A DNA stretch of 64,000 nt from Phormidesmis sp963789215 (GCA_963789215.1 CAWBJY010000011.1:930001-994000), one strand, 5' to 3'. Counted from the stretch's first letter, positions 25,668-34,915 are shown. The notes: a model not told the origin generated them from the sequence alone. Numbers and translations are program-made.

Positions 25668-26111
25668 TTAGCCCTGGTTTTTAATCGTCATAACTTCAAC
25701 AATTTTCAAAGCCATTTCATCTGGAATCGCTAGAATTCGTCGTAAATCGTCTACAAAAGATTGTTCCTCCGAAGAGACAGTGCCATCGGAGAAGACTAAA
25801 TCTACAGCGATGGTAAATGCGGTGGGCGCAAGCGCCGGAGGAAGCGATGCCTTGGCGCATTGAATTAGTTCATTTGGGCCGTGCTTTTTAAGCGCATCGA
25901 CCAGATAGTCCTTCATGCGTTCGAAGCTGTCCATAGATGGCTGAAAAAGCCTCATGCGACCGAGCCTCATTTTCATTTCGGCTTCTTCTGACTCAGAGAG
26001 GTAGCCGTCTGAGGCGATCGCGACTAAGGCGATCGCGGCAAATGCCTCTGCTGAGTTCAGCGCAATGCTCTCAGCTGTGCCCTTCCCAAATACCCTGTTA
26101 AAAATACCCAT
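25668..26111 (-). CDS. TerB-like (tellurite resistance-type) protein
   Basis: 147 residues. All-helical, with two acidic metal-binding-type loops as in TerB: ASDGYLSESEEAEM (about 34-47) and FSDGTVSSEEQSFV (about 109-122), each followed by a helix. TerB-like domains bind divalent ions and occur in many stress contexts; no ter gene neighbours are present. The N-terminal region is slightly basic. The role here is not known. The gene stands alone. Confidence 0.85.
   Translation of the reverse strand: MGIFNRVFGKGTAESIALNSAEAFAAIALVAIASDGYLSESEEAEMKMRLGRMRLFQPSMDSFERMKDYLVDALKKHGPNELIQCAKASLPPALAPTAFTIAVDLVFSDGTVSSEEQSFVDDLRRILAIPDEMALKIVEVMTIKNQG
26012..26041. repeat. 15-bp duplication carrying two HIP1 sites, inside the TerB-like gene
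   Basis: AGGCGATCGCGACTA then AGGCGATCGCGGCAA. Each copy holds a GCGATCGC octamer. Confidence 0.75.
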
Positions 26112-26480
26112 ACGTTAAGCCCTTAGCCAATCAGCCTTCTTTTAAAAGGCCCAGTACATGCAGCGTAAATAGCGGTTTTATCCATTGGATAACGCTAAAT
26201 ATTAGCGAGATGCAGACGTTTATAAAATAGACATCGATCTTGCGTTTGCGCTGTGAGTATTGTTGGCAAGTACGAATGCTTTCTACCAGCAAAGGCGACC
26301 ATATAAGCTACCAACTGCATAAGCTTCAGCGACTCTAGTGATAGCTCAGTCTTTGCCTAGTAAACAAAAAAGGGAAGAGATCTTGATCCCTCCCCTCTTT
26401 TACGGATGAATCAGGGGCTACCCGCTTCAGTCCTTTTTCATTAATCGCTTAGCTGCCTGAGTTTCTCGCAAAGGCGATCG
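26112..26480. other. Intergenic region with terminator
   Basis: About 370 bp. Apart from the terminator of the DUF4278 gene (26366-26394), nothing recognisable was found. Confidence 0.4.
26366..26394 (-). terminator. Probable terminator of the DUF4278 gene
   Basis: Minus-strand hairpin GGGAGGGATC/GATCTCTTCCC with a small bulge, then TTTTTT. It lies about 85 bp past the gene. Confidence 0.6.
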
Positions 26481-26924
26481 CTAGACCGTCTGTCGCATTT
26501 CAGATTCGAGCTGACGCAGCAGGCCGTCATTTCCTTCTGCTTTAGCCACCTCAATGCGATGCTGTAAACTGCGAGAGATGCTTTGCTTATGAGTTTGGCT
26601 AGCTTCGTTCAACAGCTCCCGGCGAGCCTTAGCAGCAGTACTGTTGCCTGATAGCTTACGCAGCCCTTGTAAGACATGAGCTTTGCGAACGGTCGCTTTA
26701 ACGTCTTCAGGCTGACCCGATAGCTGAATCAACTGCCCCTGACGAGTGGTTTGATAAGCAACGCCGCGATAGGTAAGCTGCTCAGCGGGCTGAGGAATGG
26801 GCACATGCTGGACATAGCGGACAGTAGTCGCTTGGCCTCTGTACTGGCAGGCTACTTCACTTTCAGTGACCTCCAACATAGGAGGGTTGTAGTCGTAATC
26901 GACGCCGCGATAGGTAAGTTTCAT
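26481..26924 (-). CDS. DUF4278 domain protein
   Basis: 147 residues. It begins with the DUF4278 signature LTYRGVDYDYNPP, and a second half-copy occurs near residue 50 (LTYRGVAYQT). The C-terminal half is helical and basic (KARRELLNEASQTHKQSISR). The domain is found almost only in cyanobacteria and has no known function. The ATG is preceded by a short A-rich leader (GGAACGAAAAAA). Confidence 0.87.
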   Translation of the reverse strand: MKLTYRGVDYDYNPPMLEVTESEVACQYRGQATTVRYVQHVPIPQPAEQLTYRGVAYQTTRQGQLIQLSGQPEDVKATVRKAHVLQGLRKLSGNSTAAKARRELLNEASQTHKQSISRSLQHRIEVAKAEGNDGLLRQLESEMRQTV

Positions 26925-27535
26925 TTTTTTCGTTCCCCAAAGGTGGAAATGTTAGAGAGTATTCAGAAACATTTGTGAGGCAACGCGTTCCTTCAAAAGG
27001 GGAGCCAGCTAACTGTCCTTATCGACTCGTGTCTTTATTGACTGTTGAGATAGCAACTTTTTACTTCCGTCTCCTGTTTAGCTGAGTGCCGATTAGATGG
27101 ACTACTGTCCAGAAAGCAAGCGTTCAGATAAACGGACGAGATGAACGGACTCAATTCGTTTTCTGTATACAGTTTTACAGTTTGATATTTGAATGACAAG
27201 GCTACTTAATATTCGGTTATCCTCTCATTTTTCTATAAACAACGTAGGCAATGGATCCTAGCGGTTTTTGTGAAAAACACCCCTACATTTATTTACATAG
27301 GCATTGTCAGGGCAACATGACAAAGATTTGTAAGGCGTCTATTGAAACGGATCAAAAATATGTGTTTGTTCGGTATGCGATCAGACTCGTGCGATCGCAT
27401 CAAGGGGTATTTACTGGCTTGCTGCGAACAGAAATAACTCATAGCCTTTAAATAACCCTGGTGCTTTTATCACTTTTCAAATCTGAGGAAAATGCTATAG
27501 CTGAAACCTCACTTTTCTATCCAGTCTGTTTGCCT
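26925..27535. other. Intergenic region, nothing firm
   Basis: About 610 bp. A 66-codon plus-strand frame at 27251-27451 has odd composition and no family match, so it is not called. No terminator or riboswitch was recognised. Confidence 0.35.
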
Positions 27536-28420
27536 ATGCCCCGCTCACTTTCAACCTGTGTCATTAATCGGCGATCGCAATTTAGTGCTAGTCACCGCTA
27601 CTGGCTAGACGAGCTTAGCGAACTAGAGAATCGACGACGCTTTGGTAAATGTACCCGCAGCCCTGGGCATGGCCACAACTATGTGTTGAACGTTTCTATG
27701 GCTAGTGAGCTAGACCCTTACGGCATGGTGCTCAATCTCACCGAAGCCAAACGGATTATCCAGCAGCAAATTATAGATCCCCTCGACTTTTCCTATCTCA
27801 ACGATGTCTGGCCAGAATTTCAGCAGACATTGCCAACCACGGAGCACATTGCTCAAGTTATCTGGCAGAAGCTGACGCCCTATCTGCCGCTTGTCAACAT
27901 TCAGCTATTCGAAACGCCTGAGCTTTGGGCTGACTACAAAGGAAATGGAATGGAAGCTTATCTAACCGTCTCGGCTCACTTTAGCGCTGCGCATAGGCTA
28001 GCGCTGAGCCACCTTAGCGATGAGGAAAATAGCGAAATCTATGGCAAATGCGCGCGAACAAACGGGCACGGCCATAATTATCAAGTTGAGGTCACCGTGA
28101 AGGGAGAGGTCGATGCGCGAACGGGCATGATTGTCGATTTGGCTGCGCTGAATAAAGCCATTGACGACCACGTGATTGAACCTTTCGACCACACCTTCTT
28201 AAACAAAGACGTTCCTTACTTTTCTCAGGTTGTGCCGACTGCTGAAAATATCGTTGTTCGCGTTTGTAATCTGCTGCGTGACCCGGTTAAAGAAATAGGA
28301 GCCACCTTATATAAAGTGAAAATTAGCGAAAGTCCAAACAATTCCGCAGAAGTGTTTGCTCAAAGCTGCGCTGACGATGCGCTGTTGAAAATTCAGACTC
28401 AGGCGCTAGCAGCTGTCTAA
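27536..28420 (+). CDS. Tandem 6-pyruvoyl-tetrahydropterin synthase / QueD-like protein
   Basis: 294 residues from the ATG at 27536 (a frame start at 27461 adds 25 unlikely residues). Two PTPS-fold domains are fused. Each keeps the zinc His set (FSASHRYW / GHGHNY; FSAAHRLA / GHGHNY) and the catalytic Cys (GKCTRSPGHGHNY; GKCARTNGHGHNY). The catalytic-His motif DHxxLN is intact in the second domain (FDHTFLNKD) but reads FSYLND in the first, so the first has lost its His. The protein likely makes a pterin or 7-carboxy-7-deazaguanine precursor. QueC, QueE and folE are not adjacent. Confidence 0.9.
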   Translation: MPRSLSTCVINRRSQFSASHRYWLDELSELENRRRFGKCTRSPGHGHNYVLNVSMASELDPYGMVLNLTEAKRIIQQQIIDPLDFSYLNDVWPEFQQTLPTTEHIAQVIWQKLTPYLPLVNIQLFETPELWADYKGNGMEAYLTVSAHFSAAHRLALSHLSDEENSEIYGKCARTNGHGHNYQVEVTVKGEVDARTGMIVDLAALNKAIDDHVIEPFDHTFLNKDVPYFSQVVPTAENIVVRVCNLLRDPVKEIGATLYKVKISESPNNSAEVFAQSCADDALLKIQTQALAAV

Positions 28421-28452
28421 ATCATCGACCAAGACTGATCTAACCAATCATT

Positions 28453-28492
28453 AAAAAAGCCGCCCCATCGTCTAGCGATGGGGCGGCTCTAT
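28453..28492 (-). terminator. ftsH terminator (hairpin shared by convergent genes)
   Basis: 12-bp GC-rich stem GCCGCCCCATCG/CGATGGGGCGGC. On the minus strand it is followed by TTTTTT. Plus-strand strength is lower because the downstream sequence is TCTATAAC. Confidence 0.85.
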
Positions 28493-28540
28493 AACGCCAG
28501 TATTCAAATCAACTACGTTTTGGTCTAAGCAACGCTAAAT

Positions 28541-30382
28541 CTAGACAACGCTAGCCATTTTCACGTCGTTCGTTGCTAACAGGTGCTGTAGCTCTTCAGA
28601 ATCCACCGTCTCTTTGTCTACTAGCATGTCAGCTAGCTTGTCTAAGATGTGGCGATTTTCAACGAGAACCTGCTTGCAGCGATCGTAGGCTTGGTCTACC
28701 AGAATCCGCACTTCGGAGTCGATAGAGGCGGCTGTCTTCTCGGAGAAGTCGCGCTCGCTAGCAATATCGCGACCTAGGAAGGGATTGCCTTGTTGGCGAC
28801 CCAAGGCCACAGGGCCTAGCTTGTCGCTCATGCCGAACTGCGTCACCATCTGGCGCGCTACTCGAGCAACCTGCTGCAGGTCGTTAGAAGCGCCTGTGGT
28901 GACTTCTTCATCACCAAAGATAATCTCTTCAGCCAAGCGACCACCGAGGGCAACGGCCATCTGGTTTTGCAGGTAAGAGCGGGAATACAGACCCGATTCT
29001 AAACGCTCTTCGCTAGGCGTAAACCAGGTCAAACCACCGGCTCGTCCGCGAGGAATGATGCTGATTTTCTGCACGGGGTCGTAGTCAGGCATGAGTGCGC
29101 CGACTAAGGCATGTCCGGCCTCGTGGTAAGCCACTAGCGTCTTGCGCTTCTCGCTCATCACGCGGTCTTTCTTCTCGGGGCCAGCGAGTACTCTGTCGAT
29201 GGCATCGTTAACTTCGTCCATCGCAATCTCAGTGAGGTTACGACGAGCGGCTAAGATAGCGGCTTCGTTGAGCAAGTTGGATAGGTCTGCGCCCGTAAAT
29301 CCGGGTGTCCGACGCGCAATTTTCTCTAGATCAACGTCTTGAGAGAAGCTCTTACCGCGAGAGTGCACGTTGAGAATTTCTAGGCGACCGGCGTAGTCGG
29401 GGCGATCGACAACCACCTGTCGGTCGAAGCGACCGGGGCGCAGGAGAGCAGCGTCCAAAACGTCGGGGCGGTTAGTGGCCGCGATGATGATGATGCCCGT
29501 GTTGCCTTCGAAGCCGTCCATCTCGGTCAGCAGCTGGTTGAGCGTTTGCTCACGCTCGTCGTTACCGCCGCCAAGACCTGCGCCTCGCTGGCGACCTACT
29601 GCGTCAATCTCGTCAATAAAGACGATACAAGGGGCGTTTGATTTGGCCTGCTCGAACAGGTCGCGAACGCGAGACGCGCCGACACCCACGAACATTTCAA
29701 CAAACTCAGAGCCGGAGATGGAGAAGAAGGGAACGCCCGCTTCACCTGCAACAGCTTTTGCGAGAAGCGTTTTACCTGTACCTGGAGGGCCTACTAACAG
29801 GACGCCTTTAGGAATTTTTGCGCCGATGGCCGTGAAGCGATCTGCGTTTTTCAAGAAGTCTACGACTTCGGTTAGCTCTAGCTTGGCCTGGTCGATACCG
29901 GCGACATCGCCAAATGTGACCTGAGTCTGCGGCTCCATTTGAACGCGAGCTTTGGACTTACCGAAGTTCATTGCCTGCGATCCAGGGCCGTTTTGGGCCC
30001 GGCGGAAGAGGAAGAACAGAGCAACTAGTAGCAGAACTGGAATCACCAGAGCGCTGAACAACCGTACTAGAGCGCTTTCGTCCTGCGTGGGCTGTACGGT
30101 AATATCGACGTTCTTGTCAGTGAGAATTTTTACTAGGCCAGGGTCTTGAGGTAGGTTTACCTCGACGCGACCGGAGCCGTCGGGAGAGGCGAAGCGAGCA
30201 ATGCTCTTATCGGAGCTAATGACGACGCTCTCGATTTTGCCTTGCTGAACATCGTCAATGAATTGACTGTACTTTTGAGATTTGATCTCAGTGGGGGATT
30301 GATCGAAGAACATAGTTGCCAATGCAATGACAACTACGACGAGTAGTCCGTAAAGACCTGCGTTTCTCCAGCGTTTATTCAC
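28541..30382 (-). CDS. ftsH: ATP-dependent zinc metalloprotease FtsH (FtsH3-like)
   Basis: 613 residues. Two membrane helices (about 9-27 and 112-130) flank a lumenal/periplasmic domain. AAA motifs: GPPGTGKTLLAKA (Walker A) and CIVFIDEIDAVGRQRG (Walker B). The zinc HEAGH site is at about 421-425. The start is a GTG at 30382 with AGGAGG about 10 nt upstream. The N-terminus MNKRWRNAGLYGLL matches the FtsH3/FtsH1-like group rather than FtsH2. FtsH proteases degrade damaged membrane proteins, including photosystem II D1. Monocistronic. Confidence 0.95.
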   Translation of the reverse strand: MNKRWRNAGLYGLLVVVVIALATMFFDQSPTEIKSQKYSQFIDDVQQGKIESVVISSDKSIARFASPDGSGRVEVNLPQDPGLVKILTDKNVDITVQPTQDESALVRLFSALVIPVLLLVALFFLFRRAQNGPGSQAMNFGKSKARVQMEPQTQVTFGDVAGIDQAKLELTEVVDFLKNADRFTAIGAKIPKGVLLVGPPGTGKTLLAKAVAGEAGVPFFSISGSEFVEMFVGVGASRVRDLFEQAKSNAPCIVFIDEIDAVGRQRGAGLGGGNDEREQTLNQLLTEMDGFEGNTGIIIIAATNRPDVLDAALLRPGRFDRQVVVDRPDYAGRLEILNVHSRGKSFSQDVDLEKIARRTPGFTGADLSNLLNEAAILAARRNLTEIAMDEVNDAIDRVLAGPEKKDRVMSEKRKTLVAYHEAGHALVGALMPDYDPVQKISIIPRGRAGGLTWFTPSEERLESGLYSRSYLQNQMAVALGGRLAEEIIFGDEEVTTGASNDLQQVARVARQMVTQFGMSDKLGPVALGRQQGNPFLGRDIASERDFSEKTAASIDSEVRILVDQAYDRCKQVLVENRHILDKLADMLVDKETVDSEELQHLLATNDVKMASVV

Positions 30383-30560
30383 CGGGGGGAAGCCTCCTAT
30401 GTTGACTTAGATGTGGATGCCTAGTCTTGAAGCTCCCAAGCCCTAAGGCCAGTTCTCTAGAAGGACATTAAGACCGTTCTAGAAAGGGGTCTTGGGTCAG
30501 CTTGAATACTGTGAGCGTTTTCCTTTGTTATGAACTTATGTTAACGCATTTCAGGAATCG

Positions 30561-31397
30561 TTACCTCGCCAGGCTAAATTGCTGGCCGCAGTGGCGATTC
30601 GTGTTGTGCAATGCCCGAATGTGCTCATGTTGAGCGTTATAGTTCAGTTTAGTCTGTCCCTCTACAATCGTGTGTATGGGCAGAAGCTGTACAACGCAGT
30701 TGCTGTAGGCGATCGCCTCAAACTCCAAGACTATTTTTGCACTCCAAGGTTCACAGTTTACCGACTGGCCCGCTGCCGTTAGACAATCTATTAGCCAGTT
30801 CCTCATCAACCCTGGCAGGCAGCGTTCTGTTTTAGGTGTCCACCAGCAGCCGTCTTTCCAGCCCCAGAGGTTGCCGGTACTGGTTTCTAGCCACTCTTTT
30901 TGCAAGCCTGTCAAGATGGCTTCGGATGCGCCCGCTGCCTGCGCTCGTGACTTGGAAAGCCAACAGGCTAAGTAGTTTCCTGTTTTATGAGTTGGCAAAC
31001 TGCGCTGGTAAGTAGACGGTGCGATCCAGGCGGCGATTCCCGTTTGCTGCTGGTTGGCTAGATCTAAAGGTAAGGCTCGACCTGTAATCCATTCGCACCC
31101 GTTAGGAAACAGCGTAATCCGCAAGATAGCGTATTGGGCTAGCAACTGCTGAGCGCCTGTGCGTACGGCTTGCCAGTCTGGAATTGTCCAGCCGAACTGG
31201 AGAAGAGAGGTTTGGAGGCGATCGCAATGCCCCTGCCACTGAGTCAACGGATGCGATAGATCATTCTCATAAACTCGCAGCGTTGTAAACACCGTCGCGC
31301 CGAATCGCAAGCCCGCATTATCCAAAGGCAAATGAGCGCTGGTTGCTGTCTTGCCGTCTATCCATCTGCCGTCGTACCAGTAAGACTCATCACTCAT
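30561..31397 (-). CDS. pabC: Aminotransferase class IV, aminodeoxychorismate lyase-like
   Basis: 278 residues. The PLP lysine is in HKTGNYLACWLS (about residue 137), followed by ETSTGNLW and the FEAIAYSNC region of class IV enzymes. The likely reaction is release of p-aminobenzoate and pyruvate from aminodeoxychorismate for folate, though a branched-chain or D-amino acid aminotransferase cannot be excluded. It lies 32 bp downstream of the beta-lactamase-fold gene on the same strand. Confidence 0.8.
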   Translation of the reverse strand: MSDESYWYDGRWIDGKTATSAHLPLDNAGLRFGATVFTTLRVYENDLSHPLTQWQGHCDRLQTSLLQFGWTIPDWQAVRTGAQQLLAQYAILRITLFPNGCEWITGRALPLDLANQQQTGIAAWIAPSTYQRSLPTHKTGNYLACWLSKSRAQAAGASEAILTGLQKEWLETSTGNLWGWKDGCWWTPKTERCLPGLMRNWLIDCLTAAGQSVNCEPWSAKIVLEFEAIAYSNCVVQLLPIHTIVEGQTKLNYNAQHEHIRALHNTNRHCGQQFSLAR

Positions 31398-31406
31398 GAC
31401 CCATTA

Positions 31407-31439
31407 CTTTTGCTATCCCCATCTTTTTGCTATCCCCAT
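31407..31439. repeat. Tandem 16/17-bp duplication in the gap between two genes
   Basis: CTTTTGCTATCCCCAT then CTTTTTGCTATCCCCAT. The second copy overlaps the stop of the metallo-hydrolase gene (31430-31432). Confidence 0.93.
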
Positions 31440-33106
31440 CCTTGCCCAGATCGTTCAAATGCCTCGCAAGACCCGTCAGAAGTGACCTGTAATCCCACCA
31501 GCGGCGACTCCGGATTACGGCAGCGCTGTCCGCGCAGATGACGACAGTGATAGCAGGTTTGATCGGTCGCGGTAGAAACGCTTTTTAGGCGAGGCCTGAC
31601 TTTCATCAGCTCTTTCTGATTGATGCCGCGAATTACTAACTGGTCGCCCTGCCAGGTAGCTTCTACAATCCCGGTATCTGCGAGCTGCGCCCACCTCACG
31701 TCGTTCTCAAGGCTTTTGGGCAGCAGCATTGCAATGCCTGCTGAGGTGGACTCAACCTCGCCTTCGTACTGATTGCTACTGGGCGGTGCGGGTTGCCAAA
31801 ACGCTTCGGCTAACGGTAGCGGCATGAGCTGAGCGGTAGTGGGTAAATGCAGCTGATAGCGGCTTTGCAGGTCGTCTAAACTGGCTAGGTTTGTGAGCTG
31901 CTGAGACTCGCCGTGGACGAATACGACATGCTGCGGGCGCAAGTTATGAATGAGCTGCTTGGTGCCGCCGCCGTCGCAGTGGCTAGTTAGCATGTAATGT
32001 TCTACGCCCACGTTGCCGGAGGCGGTCTGAGCTTCTAGCGCGCTAAGCCAGTCGAAACGGCGTTCTGGCGACTGATCCGCTATTTGGCCTTGCCATAGGG
32101 GAATATCAGACGGATCGGGTGAAAAGACCGTCCAGTTGCTTTGATCGCCCTGGCAGTAGGTACTGGGCAATGTGGCCGGATGCACGATAAAGATAGCGGG
32201 ATCGATGCTGATCGCTAGTTCTTCTGGGGACGTGCTCGTTTCCAATCGGCGGATTCTAGGTAGGACGCGCTCGTCCCAGAATAAGGGCTGATGCTGAGCA
32301 AAGTTTCTAACGGTGGCGGGCAGCGCAGAGAGACAGCCTAAGTAGGCGTCGCAGCCCATGGCGATGAGCGGGTCTACCCAAATGTCTACCGGCTGACCGG
32401 TGAAGCGATGGTGCGATCGCAGCAACATCAGCAGCTCTTGCCCTAGCCCCAGCAGCGGACAGGGAAAAACGGCTCTCCCTGGATGTCCATTCTTTTCCTT
32501 GAGGGCTTCGCTTAGGCGATCGAGCAGGTAGTTCTCCTGCTGTTTGCGGTGCGGGTGGCGCTCGGTGCCGTAGCTGCCTTCTACGATCATCACGTCTGGT
32601 TTTAGGTTTCGCAGCTCGGTTAGCGGCATGCCCTCTACGAGTCGCCCGTTGGATAGAAAGCAGTCGCCGCTGTAAAAAACGCTAAAGGTGCGATCGCGCG
32701 TTTCGTAGGTGATGAGAAAGCAGGCGGCTCCCGGCAAATGTCCGGCGGGCCAAAGCTGTACCGTCAGACCGGGCGCGATTTCGACGCGCGATCGCCAGGG
32801 TAGCGTGCGACAAAAGTTGGCATCCTCTTGGCCCGGCCAGTTGAGCGGCAGAAGGCGAGCGGTGATATCGCTGCTGAAAATAGGTAGATGAGGAAAGGCC
32901 CGGTGTAGCGGGAGCAGTCCGCGAATGTGGTCTGTGTGAGCATGGCTGCACAGCACGAAGTCGGCGGCATTTTCCTTAAGCGGTTCGATATTAGCCAGGC
33001 CACAGTCGAGCAAAATAGAATAGGGGCCTATCTGAATGCGCAGACAGACCCCCTCCTGTTGATATCCGACGCCATAAGGAAGGCAAGCAAGCTCAGTCAC
33101 GGACAA
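31430..33106 (-). CDS. Metallo-beta-lactamase fold hydrolase, beta-CASP-like, with C-terminal Cys cluster
   Basis: 558 residues; no ATG is near. TTG at 33106 or GTG at 33100 is the start. Zinc motif HAHTDH lies near residue 56, with later ligands AGHLPGAA, SGDCFL and VHGES. The region between resembles the beta-CASP insertion of mRNA-processing nucleases such as CPSF73 and RNase J, but this is longer and more divergent. The last 45 residues hold a four-Cys group (CYHCRHLRGQRC and SDGSC), a possible metal or Fe-S site. Probably RNA or nucleic-acid processing, unproven. Upstream of pabC. Confidence 0.8.
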   Translation of the reverse strand: MSVTELACLPYGVGYQQEGVCLRIQIGPYSILLDCGLANIEPLKENAADFVLCSHAHTDHIRGLLPLHRAFPHLPIFSSDITARLLPLNWPGQEDANFCRTLPWRSRVEIAPGLTVQLWPAGHLPGAACFLITYETRDRTFSVFYSGDCFLSNGRLVEGMPLTELRNLKPDVMIVEGSYGTERHPHRKQQENYLLDRLSEALKEKNGHPGRAVFPCPLLGLGQELLMLLRSHHRFTGQPVDIWVDPLIAMGCDAYLGCLSALPATVRNFAQHQPLFWDERVLPRIRRLETSTSPEELAISIDPAIFIVHPATLPSTYCQGDQSNWTVFSPDPSDIPLWQGQIADQSPERRFDWLSALEAQTASGNVGVEHYMLTSHCDGGGTKQLIHNLRPQHVVFVHGESQQLTNLASLDDLQSRYQLHLPTTAQLMPLPLAEAFWQPAPPSSNQYEGEVESTSAGIAMLLPKSLENDVRWAQLADTGIVEATWQGDQLVIRGINQKELMKVRPRLKSVSTATDQTCYHCRHLRGQRCRNPESPLVGLQVTSDGSCEAFERSGQGWG

Positions 33107-33213
33107 TGATCGCTCGATGTAACAGTAAAAACCGGGTGGTTAGATCTTCATGGCGGCTTTTGTCAGGCTTTTATCATACTCTGATCAGACTTTTAGCTTA
33201 ATTGCCTGTATGC

Positions 33214-33336
33214 CTAGTGTGCAGACCCATTTCCATGATAGTTCTCTGAATCGTAAAAGCCGTTGCGGGTGCCAAAAAACAGGCAGGCGGCTGAGAACAG
33301 GCCCACCAGGGCAAAGATAACGAGTTTGATGTCCAT
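33214..33336 (-). CDS. Small single-pass membrane protein (40 residues)
   Basis: 40 residues: one membrane helix (about 4-23, KLVIFALVGLFSAACLFFGT), then a short polar tail with NGFYDSENYHGNGSAH. The tail's pattern is so specific that it must be a conserved protein. A possible identity is an NDH-1 complex small subunit (NdhP-like), since those have one helix and about 40 residues, but I cannot confirm this from sequence. It lies in a 325-bp gap between the metallo-hydrolase and the glycosylase and is divergent from the latter. Confidence 0.65.
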   Translation of the reverse strand: MDIKLVIFALVGLFSAACLFFGTRNGFYDSENYHGNGSAH

Positions 33337-33430
33337 AATTTCCGATTGGCTAATGAGCTATAGACTAGCGACCCGTAAAGGATTGCGACATAGCTATGTC
33401 ATTAGAAATAGTAACAACTTTACTTTGTAA

Positions 33431-34108
33431 ATGAGACGATTCTTAATGGTTTCTGGCGAAAACTCTGCCGAAAGAATAATCGAAGGCTCTGATATCGAAA
33501 GCCCTGATATCGAAAGCCCTGATGTGGCGCAACGAATTAATCCTGACTGGTGCGATCGCCCTTCTATAGAAGTTGCGCCTGCGCTCATTGGCTGCACGCT
33601 GCTTCGACAAATGCCAAACGGGCCGCTGATTCGATCTTTGATAGTAGAAACTGAAGCTTACTCGCCCGGCGATCCGGCCTGCCACGCCTACCGTGGAAAA
33701 AGCAAGCGCAACGCCGCCATGTTTGGGCCTCCTGGACACAGCTATGTCTACCTTATTTACGGCATGTACCACTGCTTGAACGTCGTCACCGAGCCAGAAG
33801 GGATCGGCAGCGCCGTGCTAATTCGGGCCTTATCGCTCGATCTGTTGCCACCGCAGTTAACGCCTGAGCAAGCCAAAAAGCCCCACCGCGTAGCGGCAGG
33901 GCCAGGAAAGCTGTGCAGAGCACTAGAAATTGATCGCTCGCTAGACGGGGTGCTTTACCATCCGGATAATGGACTTTGGCTAGAGCACTCAAAGCCTTCG
34001 GTCAGTCAGCCTGATTTGGTACAGACGACGCGCATCGGCATTACAAAAGCCGCTGAATGGTCCTGGCGATGGTACTGGAAAGGCCACCCAGCCGTTTCTA
34101 AAGCGTAG
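33431..34108 (+). CDS. 3-methyladenine DNA glycosylase (AAG/MPG type)
   Basis: 225 residues. It shows the AAG fold: IVETEAYSPGDPACHAYRG, MFGPPGHSYVYLIYGMYHCLNVV, AVLIRALS, AAGPGKLCRALE and TRIGIT. It excises alkylated or deaminated purines to start base excision repair. Catalytic Glu and the intercalating Tyr of the family are in these motifs. The first 40 residues are a disordered lead with DIESP repeated twice (15-bp duplication). A start at residue 6 is possible. Confidence 0.93.
   Translation: MRRFLMVSGENSAERIIEGSDIESPDIESPDVAQRINPDWCDRPSIEVAPALIGCTLLRQMPNGPLIRSLIVETEAYSPGDPACHAYRGKSKRNAAMFGPPGHSYVYLIYGMYHCLNVVTEPEGIGSAVLIRALSLDLLPPQLTPEQAKKPHRVAAGPGKLCRALEIDRSLDGVLYHPDNGLWLEHSKPSVSQPDLVQTTRIGITKAAEWSWRWYWKGHPAVSKA
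33491..33520. repeat. In-frame 15-bp duplication near the 5' end of the glycosylase gene
   Basis: GATATCGAAAGCCCT occurs twice exactly, encoding DIESP twice. Confidence 0.97.
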
Positions 34109-34124
34109 ATTGGCTTATCAGGGC

Positions 34125-34700
34125 TTAGATGATGATCTCTTTGCCAGAGCTGGTGAACTTCACTGAGGTCACGCCCCAGTCGGTATTATTTAACAGCGTT
34201 TCTCTGATGCTGCCAAAGAGCGATCGCTGCTCACAGCTAGAGAGTGAAACAAACTTTCGCTCTGAGCCAGGTGCTAGCTGCATATCAACAACGGCTGTAC
34301 TGCCAGTGATATTAACTTGGTAGCCCGCTAGCTTAAACGCGTTGTACTCTTCTGCGGTCATCGCTTTGCCTACAGCCTCGTCAATGGCTTTGGCGCTAGA
34401 AACCTGCATCGGCTGTGCAATAAAGTCGTTGCACTGGTCGTCAATGGTATATACCTCGACGGTGACCATCTCGCTCTCAGCGGGCGGCTTAGTATTTTGA
34501 GTGCCATCGGCCTGTGCTGGAACAGGATTTTTTGCAGGCGGTTCTTCAACGATAGGCGGATTGGCCTTTTCGGGAACAACTTCTGGGACTTCTTTCGGAT
34601 CTGGCTCTACAACTACGGTGTCTGGTGAGGTTGCACAGCTCGCCATGACCAGCGTCAGCGCCAGTGCTAGCCCCTTTAGTCCCGCGCGGGTACGCATCAT
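34125..34700 (-). CDS. GerM-domain-like lipoprotein
   Basis: About 191 residues from MMRTRAGLKG; an upstream Met at 34808 would add an unlikely lead. Signal peptide with lipobox LVMASC, then a Pro/Glu-rich linker (VVVEPDPKEVPEVVPEK). A C-terminal alpha/beta domain (about 95-190, VTVEVYTIDDQC ... SSGKEIII) resembles the sporulation/spore-germination GerM fold used in cell envelope proteins. It is probably anchored on the outer face of a membrane. It ends 16 bp from the convergent glycosylase stop. Confidence 0.75.
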   Translation of the reverse strand: MMRTRAGLKGLALALTLVMASCATSPDTVVVEPDPKEVPEVVPEKANPPIVEEPPAKNPVPAQADGTQNTKPPAESEMVTVEVYTIDDQCNDFIAQPMQVSSAKAIDEAVGKAMTAEEYNAFKLAGYQVNITGSTAVVDMQLAPGSERKFVSLSSCEQRSLFGSIRETLLNNTDWGVTSVKFTSSGKEIII

Positions 34701-34915
34701 TTTGACACCAGTCGGTTTGACCGCTGTCGTATTCACAGCTTGGCGATTGATCTGGGTTGGGGTGAAACCTGGCAAGCGAACCATCTGACGAAATACTGAG
34801 TACAGCACTATATAAAAGATATCCTTATCCTACAAAACAGGAGGCCCGCCGGTGCACTTTATGTGCCAATTTGCAAAGCAATGCGGCCTCAAATCAGCTA
34901 ACTACGCCTTTCTTT

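Noticed and set aside
27251..27451. 66-codon frame MDPSGFCEKHPY...
   Set aside because: No Shine-Dalgarno at a good distance, unusual composition and no recognisable family; most likely a chance frame.
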